Assembly (NCBI GenBank): GCA_014841835.1
Contig: JACYUQ010000001.1
Coordinates: forward strand, 1,178,001 to 1,242,000
Length of the DNA stretch: 64,000 nucleotides
Direction: 5' to 3'
Origin: Oxalobacteraceae sp. CFBP 13730
GTDB lineage: Bacteria; Pseudomonadota; Gammaproteobacteria; Burkholderiales; Burkholderiaceae_D
The translations under genes were made by a program, and so were the position numbers. The notes beneath the pieces were generated by a model that was not told the origin of the DNA, searched no databases, and saw only the letters and a list, made by a program, of their open reading frames with translations. This document shows, piece after piece, positions 1-7,760 of the stretch; within the stretch, counting starts at the first letter, position 1, and each line of letters starts with the position of its first letter.

Positions 1-1038
1 GGTCTCGACCACGTCCGACACCAGCTTGCCGCCACGTACCGCCACTTCGGATGCCGAGCGCGCCACATTGTTGGCCTGACGAACGTTGTCGGCATTGTGC
101 TGCACGGTGCTGGTCAGTTCTTCGAGCGAGGACGCGGTTTCTTCCAGGCTGCTGGCCTGCTGCTCGGTGCGACCCGACAGGTTCATGTTGCCTGCAGCGA
201 TTTCGGCGCTGGCGGTCGCGATCGACATGCTGCTGTCACGCACGCTGCGCACGGTGCCGGACAATTGCTCCTGCATCGTGGCCAGACCGCTGAGCAGCGC
301 GCCCATTTCATCCTGACGATCGACGACGACCGTCGTCGACAAATCACCATGGGCCATCGCGTCAAAGTGAGCAATCGCCTGTTCGAGCGGCCGCATGATT
401 GCGCGCAGCAATAGCACCGACGACACGATCGCCAGCACGAGACCAAAGACCACGCTCAGACCTGCAGCCCACATTAATGTCGTAAACAGCGCCAGGCTGG
501 ACTCGAACTCATGGCGGGCGGTGGCCAGCTGGTAGTCGTCCAGCGCCACTGACGCCTTGTCAAAGATACCGTACAACGCCGTCATCTCTTTCATCGACAG
601 CGCTTCGATGCGCTCGCTATTACCCTGCTCGAGGGCGGTAGTCAGCGCCAGCATGCCGTCGTTGATGTAGCGTGTCCGTTCGGTTTCCAGCGTCTTGGCC
701 AGTTCCGCCTCTTCACCACTGCGCGACAAGGCCAGGTAGGTTTGCCACGATTTGTTGGCGTCGTCGATGAAGCCCTTGGCGCGTGAGAGCGTCTTGGCGA
801 GGTCAGGCGCATCCGGATGGAACACGCCGCGGTCCAGGCCGAAACGGGCGCGGTTCAGAAAGTTCTTGGAGTTGTTGATCGCGATGCTCGAGGCGAGCTG
901 GTTGCTGTATACCTGCTCAAGCGCGGCATGATTGGAGCGCATGCCATAGATGCCGAGCACGCCGATTGCGGCAATCAGAAGGCCGAGGACCGCCAGCGTG
1001 GCGATCAGTCGAAAACGCAATGTTAATTTGGAAAGCAT
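1..1038 (-). CDS. Methyl-accepting chemotaxis protein, C-terminus cut by window edge
   Basis: Inner-membrane chemoreceptor that would pass ligand signals to CheA/CheW. It reads leftward from ATG at 1038 and stays open for all 346 codons to the window edge. A membrane helix lies at about residues 10-32, then a helical periplasmic region of the four-helix-bundle type, a second membrane helix at about 188-215, and a HAMP segment containing MAHGDLSTTV. Methylation-helix sequence follows, with SGRTEQQASSLEETASSLEE near residue 290, typical of Tsr/Tar-class receptors. The signalling tip and any CheR-docking tail lie outside the window. No flagellar or che genes are nearby, so it is probably an orphan receptor; the ligand cannot be told. 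Confidence 0.93.
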   Translation of the reverse strand, partial: MLSKLTLRFRLIATLAVLGLLIAAIGVLGIYGMRSNHAALEQVYSNQLASSIAINNSKNFLNRARFGLDRGVFHPDAPDLAKTLSRAKGFIDDANKSWQTYLALSRSGEEAELAKTLETERTRYINDGMLALTTALEQGNSERIEALSMKEMTALYGIFDKASVALDDYQLATARHEFESSLALFTTLMWAAGLSVVFGLVLAIVSSVLLLRAIMRPLEQAIAHFDAMAHGDLSTTVVVDRQDEMGALLSGLATMQEQLSGTVRSVRDSSMSIATASAEIAAGNMNLSGRTEQQASSLEETASSLEELTSTVQHNADNVRQANNVARSASEVAVRGGKLVSDVVET

Positions 1039-1231
1039 GGAGACCCTGGGTAAGTTTTCTTGCGCGAAGTAAATTTCGGAACAAACGGACGATAGCCCGA
1101 AGTGATTACTTCTTGGTAGAAAATAGAGTCTGCCGTTCAATATACCAATAATTAGTTGTCTATCAGCAACATTTAGGTAATATGCTGATCGGCTTCTTCG
1201 GCAATCTTGGTGGGAACACCACGCCGTATCG

Positions 1232-1281
1232 GGGGATATGCCCGTCAGTTCTCGCCAGCGCCGATGTACGGGCATATCCCC
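1232..1281. repeat. Perfect 14-bp inverted repeat with 22-nt spacer
   Basis: GGGGATATGCCCGT at 1232-1245 is matched by its exact reverse complement at 1268-1281. It lies in the 309-bp gap between the chemoreceptor start and the end of the Ter operon. The only other thing seen in that gap is the terminator at 1294-1323. The arm is too long and exact to expect by chance. There is no U-tract, so it is not an ordinary terminator; it could be a mobile palindromic element or a protein-binding site. Confidence 0.8.
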
Positions 1282-1293
1282 TGCCAGGCAGCC

Positions 1294-1323
1294 ATAAAAA
1301 AACCGGGGCACAAGGCCCCGGTT
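1294..1323 (-). terminator. Intrinsic terminator of the Ter-type operon
   Basis: A perfect 9-bp stem (AACCGGGGC at 1301-1309 with GCCCCGGTT at 1315-1323) has a 5-nt loop. Read on the minus strand it runs into seven T residues (complement of 1296-1302). It sits 24 bp after the stop codon of the last TerD gene. Confidence 0.88.
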
Positions 1324-1347
1324 CTCGGTATCAAACAACGCTATCGA

Positions 1348-1932
1348 TTACAAATGCACTGAAATCTGCGGCATCAGATCGTCGAACGTACGGCCATTGC
1401 CGTTCTCGCCGATCGCATGCATCTTCCACTCGCCGCCATGGCGGTACAGCTTGGCCATGATCTGCGCCGAGTGCGAACCCGTCACCGACAGGTTGAAGCG
1501 CGCGACTTCCTGCTGGTTGGCTGCATTGATCAGGCGGCAGTAAGCGTTTTCGACCGTGGCAAAGGTCTGCCCGGTGAAGCTGTTGACCGTGAAGACCAGC
1601 GCCTTGACCGATGCCGGCACGGCGCTCAGGTCGACAGTGATCTGTTCGTCGTCGCCATCACCGGCGCCGGTGCGGTTGTCGCCCGTGTGCACGATGCTGC
1701 CGTCCTTGCTCTTGAGCTGGCGGAACCAGATCACGTCCACCGGCTTGTTCGACTCATCGAACATGACCACGGATGCGTCGAGGTCGACGGCGTCCGACTT
1801 GCCGCCACCAAAGCCGAAGAAACCCTTCGACTTGATCGCATCCCAACCCAGACCCATGGTCACGCGGGACAGGCCGCCACCGGCTTCCTTGTCCAGAGAG
1901 ATTTTCTGGCCTTTTTGCAGATTGACTGACAT
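1348..1932 (-). CDS. terD: TerD family protein (second copy)
   Basis: Cytoplasmic TerD-domain protein of 194 residues, the full family length. TerD proteins bind calcium and belong to the tellurite/general stress (Ter) module. The opening SVNLQKGQKISLDKE, the GLGWD motif and the acidic signature [19 protein letters not shown] are all present. It is the last gene of the run, 12 bp after the AIM24-like gene and just before a terminator. It resembles the other TerD at 2704-3279 but has diverged clearly, so the two are old paralogues. TerB, TerC and TerF are not in the window. Tellurite resistance itself is not shown by the sequence. Confidence 0.93.
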   Translation of the reverse strand: MSVNLQKGQKISLDKEAGGGLSRVTMGLGWDAIKSKGFFGFGGGKSDAVDLDASVVMFDESNKPVDVIWFRQLKSKDGSIVHTGDNRTGAGDGDDEQITVDLSAVPASVKALVFTVNSFTGQTFATVENAYCRLINAANQQEVARFNLSVTGSHSAQIMAKLYRHGGEWKMHAIGENGNGRTFDDLMPQISVHL

Positions 1933-1944
1933 TGTGTTCCTCCG

Positions 1945-2640
1945 TTATTTCGCTGGCTGCTGCATCCAGGCTTTGAATGCAGTGCGGTTGCGCGAACATA
2001 CATACACCTTGCCACGACCCGAGAAGCGCAGGACCATGCCCTCGCCGCTGGTCTGGCTGTTGATCAGGTTACCCAGGAAGCCGCCGCTGGTGCCGGTCGT
2101 GATCGAAATCTCGTAGCGCAGCGTGCTGTCCCAGCACACCACGTGGGAATTATCGATGATCGCGTCCTTGCCCGGCTCGACATCCAGCACCGACATCGAG
2201 CCGAAGCCCGACACCACCACCTGGCCCTGGCCACCCGTTTCGGTGACGAAGAAGCCGCCACTGTTGGCGAACAGCGCATTGCCCAGGCTTTGCGTGCGCA
2301 CCTTGAGGTCGACGCCGGACGTGGCCGCGACAAACGCGCCATCGCTGATGATGTAGTGGTTCGGACCGACATCGACCGTCTGCATCGCACCCGGCAGGGT
2401 TGGCGACAGCAGGCAGTCGCCATCGCCGCGCGTGGCTTCGATGTGCTGCTGGAAGAACGACTCGCCGTTGGCAAAGGTGCGCATCAGCGCACTACCGAGC
2501 CCGCCCTTCATCTTGCCTTTGAGGTCGAGGGTCGATTCCATCATCACCATTGCGTCGGATTCGCAATAGATGGTCTCGCCCTGCTTCATCGACACATGAA
2601 GGAAAGGATCGACGTCCCCGGTCACGGTAAATACTGGCAT
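1945..2640 (-). CDS. AIM24 / TIGR00266 family protein
   Basis: A 231-residue protein without signal peptide or membrane helix. It is rich in short beta strands and glycine, as in the AIM24 (TIGR00266) family, which forms a jelly-roll-like fold and often sits in Ter gene clusters. Family-like stretches include LKGKMKGGLGSALMRTFANG near residues 38-57 and the central DGDCLLSPTLPG. It lies between two TerD genes, 63 bp after one and 12 bp before the other, so it is almost certainly co-transcribed. No enzymatic residues are recognisable. A scaffold role in a Ter complex is an inference from context. Confidence 0.85.
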   Translation of the reverse strand: MPVFTVTGDVDPFLHVSMKQGETIYCESDAMVMMESTLDLKGKMKGGLGSALMRTFANGESFFQQHIEATRGDGDCLLSPTLPGAMQTVDVGPNHYIISDGAFVAATSGVDLKVRTQSLGNALFANSGGFFVTETGGQGQVVVSGFGSMSVLDVEPGKDAIIDNSHVVCWDSTLRYEISITTGTSGGFLGNLINSQTSGEGMVLRFSGRGKVYVCSRNRTAFKAWMQQPAK

Positions 2641-2703
2641 TTGGCTTCCTTAGAATGAGGTTCCACGCAGGGCGCCTCTGTAGAAGGGCCCTGGCTTGAA
2701 TGA

Positions 2704-3279
2704 TTAAACGTTGACGCCGTAGTTGCGGGCGAGTGGGCCCAGGCCGCCGGCAAAGCCCTGGCCGATCGCGCGGAATTTCCAGTCCGCGCCGTTGCGGTAG
2801 ACCTCACCGAAGATCATTGCAGCTTCGGTCGAACCGTCTTCCGACAGGTCGTAGCGCGCGACTTCGGCGTTGGTGGCGTTGTTGACGCAGCGGATGAACG
2901 CCTTGCCGACCATGCCGAAGTTCTGGCGACGGGTTTCGGCATCGTGAATGGTCACGCCCAGGACGACCTTGTCGACGTCAGCCGGAACCTTGGTCAGGTC
3001 GATGGTGACGAATTCATCGTCGCCGTCGCCGGCGCCGGTCGTGTTGTCGCCCGAGTGGACGATCGAACCGTCGCTCGACTTCAGGTTGTTATAGAAGATG
3101 AAGTCGCCATCCGAACGGACCTTGCCGGACGAATTGAGCAGGAACACGGCGCCGTCGAGGTCGAAGGCTGCGCCGTCGGTGGCGCGGATGTCCCAGCCGA
3201 GTGCGACTTTCAGTGAAGTCAGGCCTGGCGCTTCTTTGGAAAGGTTGACGTTGCCGCCTTTTTGCAGACTGATTGCCAT
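2704..3279 (-). CDS. terD: TerD family protein (first copy)
   Basis: A 191-residue TerD-domain protein with the N-terminal [18 protein letters not shown], the LGWD motif and the calcium-binding signature [19 protein letters not shown]. It follows the DUF475 membrane protein after 115 bp and precedes the AIM24-like gene on the same strand. An upstream AGGAGATT-like site supports the ATG at 3279. Its acidic residues match the known metal ligands of TerD. The protein probably works at the membrane face with DUF475, as proposed for TerC/TerD; that link is an inference. Confidence 0.93.
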   Translation of the reverse strand: MAISLQKGGNVNLSKEAPGLTSLKVALGWDIRATDGAAFDLDGAVFLLNSSGKVRSDGDFIFYNNLKSSDGSIVHSGDNTTGAGDGDDEFVTIDLTKVPADVDKVVLGVTIHDAETRRQNFGMVGKAFIRCVNNATNAEVARYDLSEDGSTEAAMIFGEVYRNGADWKFRAIGQGFAGGLGPLARNYGVNV

Positions 3280-3394
3280 GGTGAGAATCTCCTAAATAGT
3301 GAACACCGGGTTGCAAGCGCCGCGAGCTGGTGTTCTGCCACTCGCAGCGAATTCTGTATTGGGCCGGCATGCATGCCGCCGGCCCGGTTACCGC

Positions 3395-4441
3395 TTACGC
3401 GCCGCCGAGTGCGGCGTGCTTCTTCTTGTACTGAATCGAGCTCCACAGCGATGCCAGGATGAAGGCCACGCCCACACCGCCGGTGATCAGCTCTGGCACA
3501 TGCCACTTCATACTGGCCAGCATGATCACGGCCAGGATACCGATCGCGTAGTGCGCGCCGTGCTCCAGGTAGACGTATTCATCGAGCGTGCCCTTGCGCA
3601 CCAGGAACACGGTCATCGAACGCACGAACATCGCGCCGATTGCCAGGCCCAGCATGATGATCACGACGTCGCTGGTGATCGCGAACGCGCCGATCACGCC
3701 GTCGAACGAGAACGACGCATCCAGCACTTCGAGGTACAGGAAACCACCGATACCGCCTTTTTTGACCGCGTCACCGACAGCGCCTTCACCCGATTCGCTC
3801 TTTTCCAGCAGGCTGCTGAGCATATCGACAGCAACATAGACCAGGATGCCCCACATACCGGCGATCGCAACGACCATCTTCTGCGCTTCATCAACATACG
3901 TCAGGCTGAACAGCAGCGCGGCGATGGCGATCATGACGGCGATCGACGACACCTTGCCGAGCGAACCCAGTTTTGCTTCGAAGTTGCCCAGCCAGTGGGT
4001 TTCTTTTTCATCGTCCAGCATGAAGTTCAGGAACACCAGCAGCAGGAACATGCCGCCGAATGCCGCCACTTCAGCGTGGTGGTTGGTCAGGTGCATCGAG
4101 AAGGCTTTTGGATTGGTCAGTGCCAGGTTCCAGACTTCCGCCGCACCCAGGTCGGCAGCCACGGCCACGATGACCAGCGGGAACACCAGACGCATGCCGA
4201 ACACGGCGATGATGATGCCGACGCCCAGGAACAGCTTGATCCAGAACTCGTCCCAGGTCTTGAGGACCGAGGCGTTGACCACCGCGTTATCGAACGACAG
4301 CGACACTTCCATGACCGCCAGAATGGCCGCCACACCCAGCGCGGTAATCATGCCCGACGTGCCACCATGATCGAATCCCCACCAGGCCGCGAGGGCAAGG
4401 CAGACCGCGGTCACGATGAATGACCAGGTAAAGTACTTCAT
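3395..4441 (-). CDS. DUF475 family (TerC-like) integral membrane protein
   Basis: A 348-residue polytopic membrane protein with about eight or nine hydrophobic helices. The acidic intramembrane motif MEVSLSFDNAVVNA near residue 50 and a second one, LDASFSFDGVIGAF, in the C-terminal half are related to those of TerC-type ion transporters. The frame is open further upstream to 4585, but ATG at 4441 has a strong site (AGAGGGGAA) 7 nt before it and starts right at the first helix, so I chose it. It heads the operon with TerD, AIM24 and TerD. A metal-ion transport or sensing role is plausible from the family; the ion is unknown. Confidence 0.87.
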   Translation of the reverse strand: MKYFTWSFIVTAVCLALAAWWGFDHGGTSGMITALGVAAILAVMEVSLSFDNAVVNASVLKTWDEFWIKLFLGVGIIIAVFGMRLVFPLVIVAVAADLGAAEVWNLALTNPKAFSMHLTNHHAEVAAFGGMFLLLVFLNFMLDDEKETHWLGNFEAKLGSLGKVSSIAVMIAIAALLFSLTYVDEAQKMVVAIAGMWGILVYVAVDMLSSLLEKSESGEGAVGDAVKKGGIGGFLYLEVLDASFSFDGVIGAFAITSDVVIIMLGLAIGAMFVRSMTVFLVRKGTLDEYVYLEHGAHYAIGILAVIMLASMKWHVPELITGGVGVAFILASLWSSIQYKKKHAALGGA

Positions 4442-4555
4442 TAATATTCCCCTCTTATGATTTATGAAAAACGGTGCTGACGAACAATTGTAAAGGTTGC
4501 CATGCGATTGAAAAAGCGAAGATAATTGGAAGATTACTTCCGAAAAACAGAAGCC

Positions 4556-5464
4556 ATGAGCCACGCACTCCCCAATTTCCGTCACCTCTATTACTTCTGG
4601 GTGGTTGCCAAGGAAGGCAGCATTACACGCGCCGCCGAGCGCCTTGGCCTGGCCATCCAGACAGTGAGTACGCAGCTTACCTTACTTGAACAGGCGTTCG
4701 GCAAGGCACTGTTCACGCAGCAGGGCCGGCGCCTCAATCTGACCGAAGCCGGTCGTTTGGCACTGTCGTACGCGGACCAGATCTTCCTGCTGGGCGAGCA
4801 GATGCAGGAGGCGCTGGACGCTTCCGACAGCACGCGCATCCGCCTGGCGGTGGGCATTTCCGATTCGCTGCCCAAGTTCACGGCCTACCGCCTGCTTGAG
4901 GTCACGACCCAGCTGGCCACGCCGGTGCGCCTGGTGTGCCACGAAGACCAGTACGAGGCGCTGCTGGGCGACCTGGCGCTGCACAAGCTCGATGTCGTAC
5001 TGACCGACCGCGCCGTGCCCACCGGCACCACGCTGCGCGTGTTCAGCCACCTGCTGTCCGAAAGCGAGATGTTCGTCGTCGGCGCCCCGGCCCTGGCGCA
5101 CGAGTACCGAGACGATTTTCCGGCGTCGCTGCACGGTGCGCCATTCCTGCTACCCACGCGCAACAACGCCCTGCGCGGCAAGATCGACGACTGGTTCGAG
5201 CGCCATGCGATCCGGCCCGACGTGGTCGGTGAATTCGAAGACAACGCGTTATTGAATACCTTTGGCCGGCGCGGCCTGGGGCTGTTCTTCACGCCGGCCG
5301 CGCCCGCTGCCGACATCGATTACCAGCTCGGCGCCGAGCTGGTTGGCCGGGTGCCGGAGGTGCGCGAACACTTCTATGCGATCTCGAACGAGCGCAAGAT
5401 CAAGCATCCGGCGGTCGAGGCAATCCTGTCAGCCGTGCACAAAGGCGCGTTAGCAGACGGATAA
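4556..5464 (+). CDS. nhaR: NhaR-like LysR-family transcriptional regulator
   Basis: A 302-residue LysR regulator that reads very like NhaR, the activator of sodium/proton antiporter genes. The winged helix covers residues 1-60 (LPNFRHLYYFWVVAKEGSIT, AAERLGLAIQTVSTQL), followed by a substrate-binding domain containing the NhaR-like FAR-style stretch HEDQYEALLGDLALHKLDVV. A TTG start at 4526 is possible, but ATG at 4556 begins directly before the DNA-binding domain. It is divergent from the DUF475/TerD operon across 114 bp, the usual arrangement for a LysR protein and its target. No nhaA gene is in the window. Confidence 0.85.
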   Translation: MSHALPNFRHLYYFWVVAKEGSITRAAERLGLAIQTVSTQLTLLEQAFGKALFTQQGRRLNLTEAGRLALSYADQIFLLGEQMQEALDASDSTRIRLAVGISDSLPKFTAYRLLEVTTQLATPVRLVCHEDQYEALLGDLALHKLDVVLTDRAVPTGTTLRVFSHLLSESEMFVVGAPALAHEYRDDFPASLHGAPFLLPTRNNALRGKIDDWFERHAIRPDVVGEFEDNALLNTFGRRGLGLFFTPAAPAADIDYQLGAELVGRVPEVREHFYAISNERKIKHPAVEAILSAVHKGALADG

Positions 5465-5523
5465 GGGCCGTGTTGGGTTGTACAATGCCCTCTTGCTTTG
5501 CCTTTTGTTAATACATCTCCAGC

Positions 5524-6864
5524 ATGGAAAATATCCTCTTCCTCGTTCTCGCCCTGTTCCTGGTCGCGCTGAACGGCCTGTTCGTCGCCGCCGAATTCAG
5601 TATCGTCACGCTGCGCAAGACCCGCGTGAACGCCATCGCCAAGACCACCGGCCTGCGCGGGCGCATCCTGGAGAAAGTCCACGGCAAGCTCGACGCCTAC
5701 CTGTCGGCCTGCCAGCTGGGCATCACGCTGGCATCGCTGGGTCTGGGCTGGGTCGGCGAGCCGGCCTTTGCCAGCCTGCTCGAACCGGTGTTCGCGTTTA
5801 TCGGCGTCACGTCCGAAGAGCTGATCCACAGCATTTCGTTCATCGTCGCGTTCTCGGTGATTTCGTTCCTGCACATCGTGGTCGGCGAACTGGCCCCGAA
5901 AACGCTGGCGATCCGGCTGCCGGAATCGGTAGCGCTGTGGTGCGCGATCCCGCTGTACGCGTTCTACTGGGCCATGTACCCGGCGATCGCCCTGCTCAAT
6001 GCCAGCGCGAATACGCTGCTGCGCGTGGCGGGCCTGGCTGGCAAAGGCGGGCATGACCATCACTACTCGCTCGACGAACTCAAACTCATCCTGCGCACCA
6101 GCAACCCGGCCGAAAAGATCACGCAGGACGACCGCAATATCCTGGCCCAGTCGCTCGACTTCAGCCAGCTGGCCGTGTCCGAGCTGATGCGCCCGATCAA
6201 CGAAGTCAGCGCCCTGTACGCCAGCCGCTCGCTCGAGCAGAACCTGGAAACCGTGCGCCGCAACCGCTTTTCGCGCTACCCGTATTTCGACAAGGACGGC
6301 GAGGAAGTCATCGGCATCGTCCACCTGAAAGACCTGTATTTTGCGTTGCAGTCGGGCCGGCCCATTGGCGATCTGACCCAGTTCCTGCGGCCGGTCGAAT
6401 CGATTTCGGCGCGCACGCCGGCCCAGGACATCTTCCGGCGCTTCCGCGGCGGTGCACCCCACTTCGCGCTGATCGGCGAAAAGGGCAAGCGCCCGGTCGG
6501 CTTCGTCACGCTCGACAATCTGCTGGGGGCGATGGTCGGCGAGATCCGCGACGAGTTCCGGATGAACGAAAACGATTGGCTCAAGCAGGCCGATGGCACC
6601 TGGATCGGCAAGGCCAGCCTGCCGATCTTCTCGCTCGAACGCCTGCTGGGCATCGACATCGACAACGAACAGATGGGGCTGGACGACGTGGAATCGGTCG
6701 GCGGCCTGTTGATGGCCAAGCTGGGCGACATCCCCAAGCAGGGCCAGCGCATCGGCTTCCCGCAGTTCGATGTCGTGGTCAAAAAGATGAATGGCCCGCG
6801 CATTCTGCTCGTCAAGGTGATCCCGCAATTGACCCGCGCGGGCGAGAACGACGACCACGACTAA
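5524..6864 (+). CDS. CNNM/DUF21-CBS-CorC_HlyC membrane protein (hemolysin C family)
   Basis: A 446-residue inner-membrane protein with the standard three-part build: a DUF21/CNNM domain with three or four helices (about residues 1-190, including NGLFVAAEFSIV), a pair of CBS domains (about 205-330, LMRPINEVSALY and FVTLDNLLGAMVGE), and a C-terminal CorC/HlyC domain (about 345-435). Members take part in magnesium or cobalt homeostasis; the old hemolysin label is historical. It is 59 bp downstream of nhaR on the same strand and may be expressed alone. CBS domains in this family usually bind ATP-Mg. Confidence 0.93.
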   Translation: MENILFLVLALFLVALNGLFVAAEFSIVTLRKTRVNAIAKTTGLRGRILEKVHGKLDAYLSACQLGITLASLGLGWVGEPAFASLLEPVFAFIGVTSEELIHSISFIVAFSVISFLHIVVGELAPKTLAIRLPESVALWCAIPLYAFYWAMYPAIALLNASANTLLRVAGLAGKGGHDHHYSLDELKLILRTSNPAEKITQDDRNILAQSLDFSQLAVSELMRPINEVSALYASRSLEQNLETVRRNRFSRYPYFDKDGEEVIGIVHLKDLYFALQSGRPIGDLTQFLRPVESISARTPAQDIFRRFRGGAPHFALIGEKGKRPVGFVTLDNLLGAMVGEIRDEFRMNENDWLKQADGTWIGKASLPIFSLERLLGIDIDNEQMGLDDVESVGGLLMAKLGDIPKQGQRIGFPQFDVVVKKMNGPRILLVKVIPQLTRAGENDDHD

Positions 6865-6950
6865 CCGCCTTTTACATCGGCCTTGCTGACATTACACAAG
6901 AATGATGCTATTTTTTGTGTATATCTGCGTGAACCGACGAGAGGCATTCA

Positions 6951-7754
6951 ATGTCCGCCCAGCTTCGCCACAACGTTCACCTTGCCGGCCGGGGCGCCGC
7001 CACGATGGTGTTTGCCCACGGTTTCGGGTGCGACCAGACCATGTGGCGCCACCTCGCCCCCGCCTACCAGCACCGGTATCGGGTTCTTACCTACGATCTC
7101 GCGGGCTCCGGTGGCTCCGACCTGTCAGCCTATGACCATGTTCGCCATGGATCGCTGCACGGTCACGCCGACGACCTGCTCGGGCTGATCGACGCCCATG
7201 CCAGCGGTCCGGTCGTGTTTGTAGGCCATTCGGTGGGTGCGACGATTGGCATGCTGGCCACGATCGCCGCGCCCGAGCGCTTTGCCGCGCAGATCATGGT
7301 CAGTCCGTCGCCCTGCTACATCAACGACGGCGACTATACCGGCGGCTTCACGCGCGACGACATCGACGAACTGCTCGAGACGATGGAGACGAATTTCATC
7401 ACCTGGTCGCACAGCCTTGCACCCACCATCATGGGCGCGCCCAACCAGCCTCACTTGGCCTCCGGGCTGACGGCCAGTTTCTGCCGCAACGATCCCGAGA
7501 TCGCCCATCACTTTGCCAGCGTCACGTTCCGCTCGGACCACCGTCTTGATGCGCCCAGGTCCACGACGCCCGCGCTGATCCTGCAATGCAGCGATGACCT
7601 GATCGCGCCGCGCACGGCTGGCCAATGGCTGCACCAGAACCTGCAGCGCAGCACGTTCGCGATGGTACCGAACGTCGGCCACTGCCCGCACATGAGTGCC
7701 CCGACCAACGTCTCGGCCGCCATCGACGCCTTCTTCGCACAGCAGTCAAGCTGA
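6951..7754 (+). CDS. RsbQ/KAI2-like alpha/beta hydrolase
   Basis: A 267-residue alpha/beta hydrolase close in layout to Bacillus RsbQ and plant KAI2/D14. The catalytic triad is visible: Ser94 in GHSVG, Asp216 in QCSDD, and His244 in VGHCPHMS. The oxyanion region is AHGFGCDQ and the closing stretch matches RsbQ. There is no signal peptide, so it acts in the cytoplasm. It ends only 6 bp before a PAS-containing hybrid kinase. In Bacillus, RsbQ supplies a small hydrophobic ligand to the PAS domain of its partner RsbP; the same logic here is an inference. A ribosome site GAGAGG precedes the ATG. Confidence 0.9.
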   Translation: MSAQLRHNVHLAGRGAATMVFAHGFGCDQTMWRHLAPAYQHRYRVLTYDLAGSGGSDLSAYDHVRHGSLHGHADDLLGLIDAHASGPVVFVGHSVGATIGMLATIAAPERFAAQIMVSPSPCYINDGDYTGGFTRDDIDELLETMETNFITWSHSLAPTIMGAPNQPHLASGLTASFCRNDPEIAHHFASVTFRSDHRLDAPRSTTPALILQCSDDLIAPRTAGQWLHQNLQRSTFAMVPNVGHCPHMSAPTNVSAAIDAFFAQQSS

Positions 7755-7760
7755 CCATCC

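Noticed and set aside
3361..3385. A hairpin (GGGCCGGC and GCCGGCCC) after the DUF475 gene as terminator
   Set aside because: There is no U-tract on the minus strand and the TerD genes downstream are likely in the same operon. It may only dampen readthrough.
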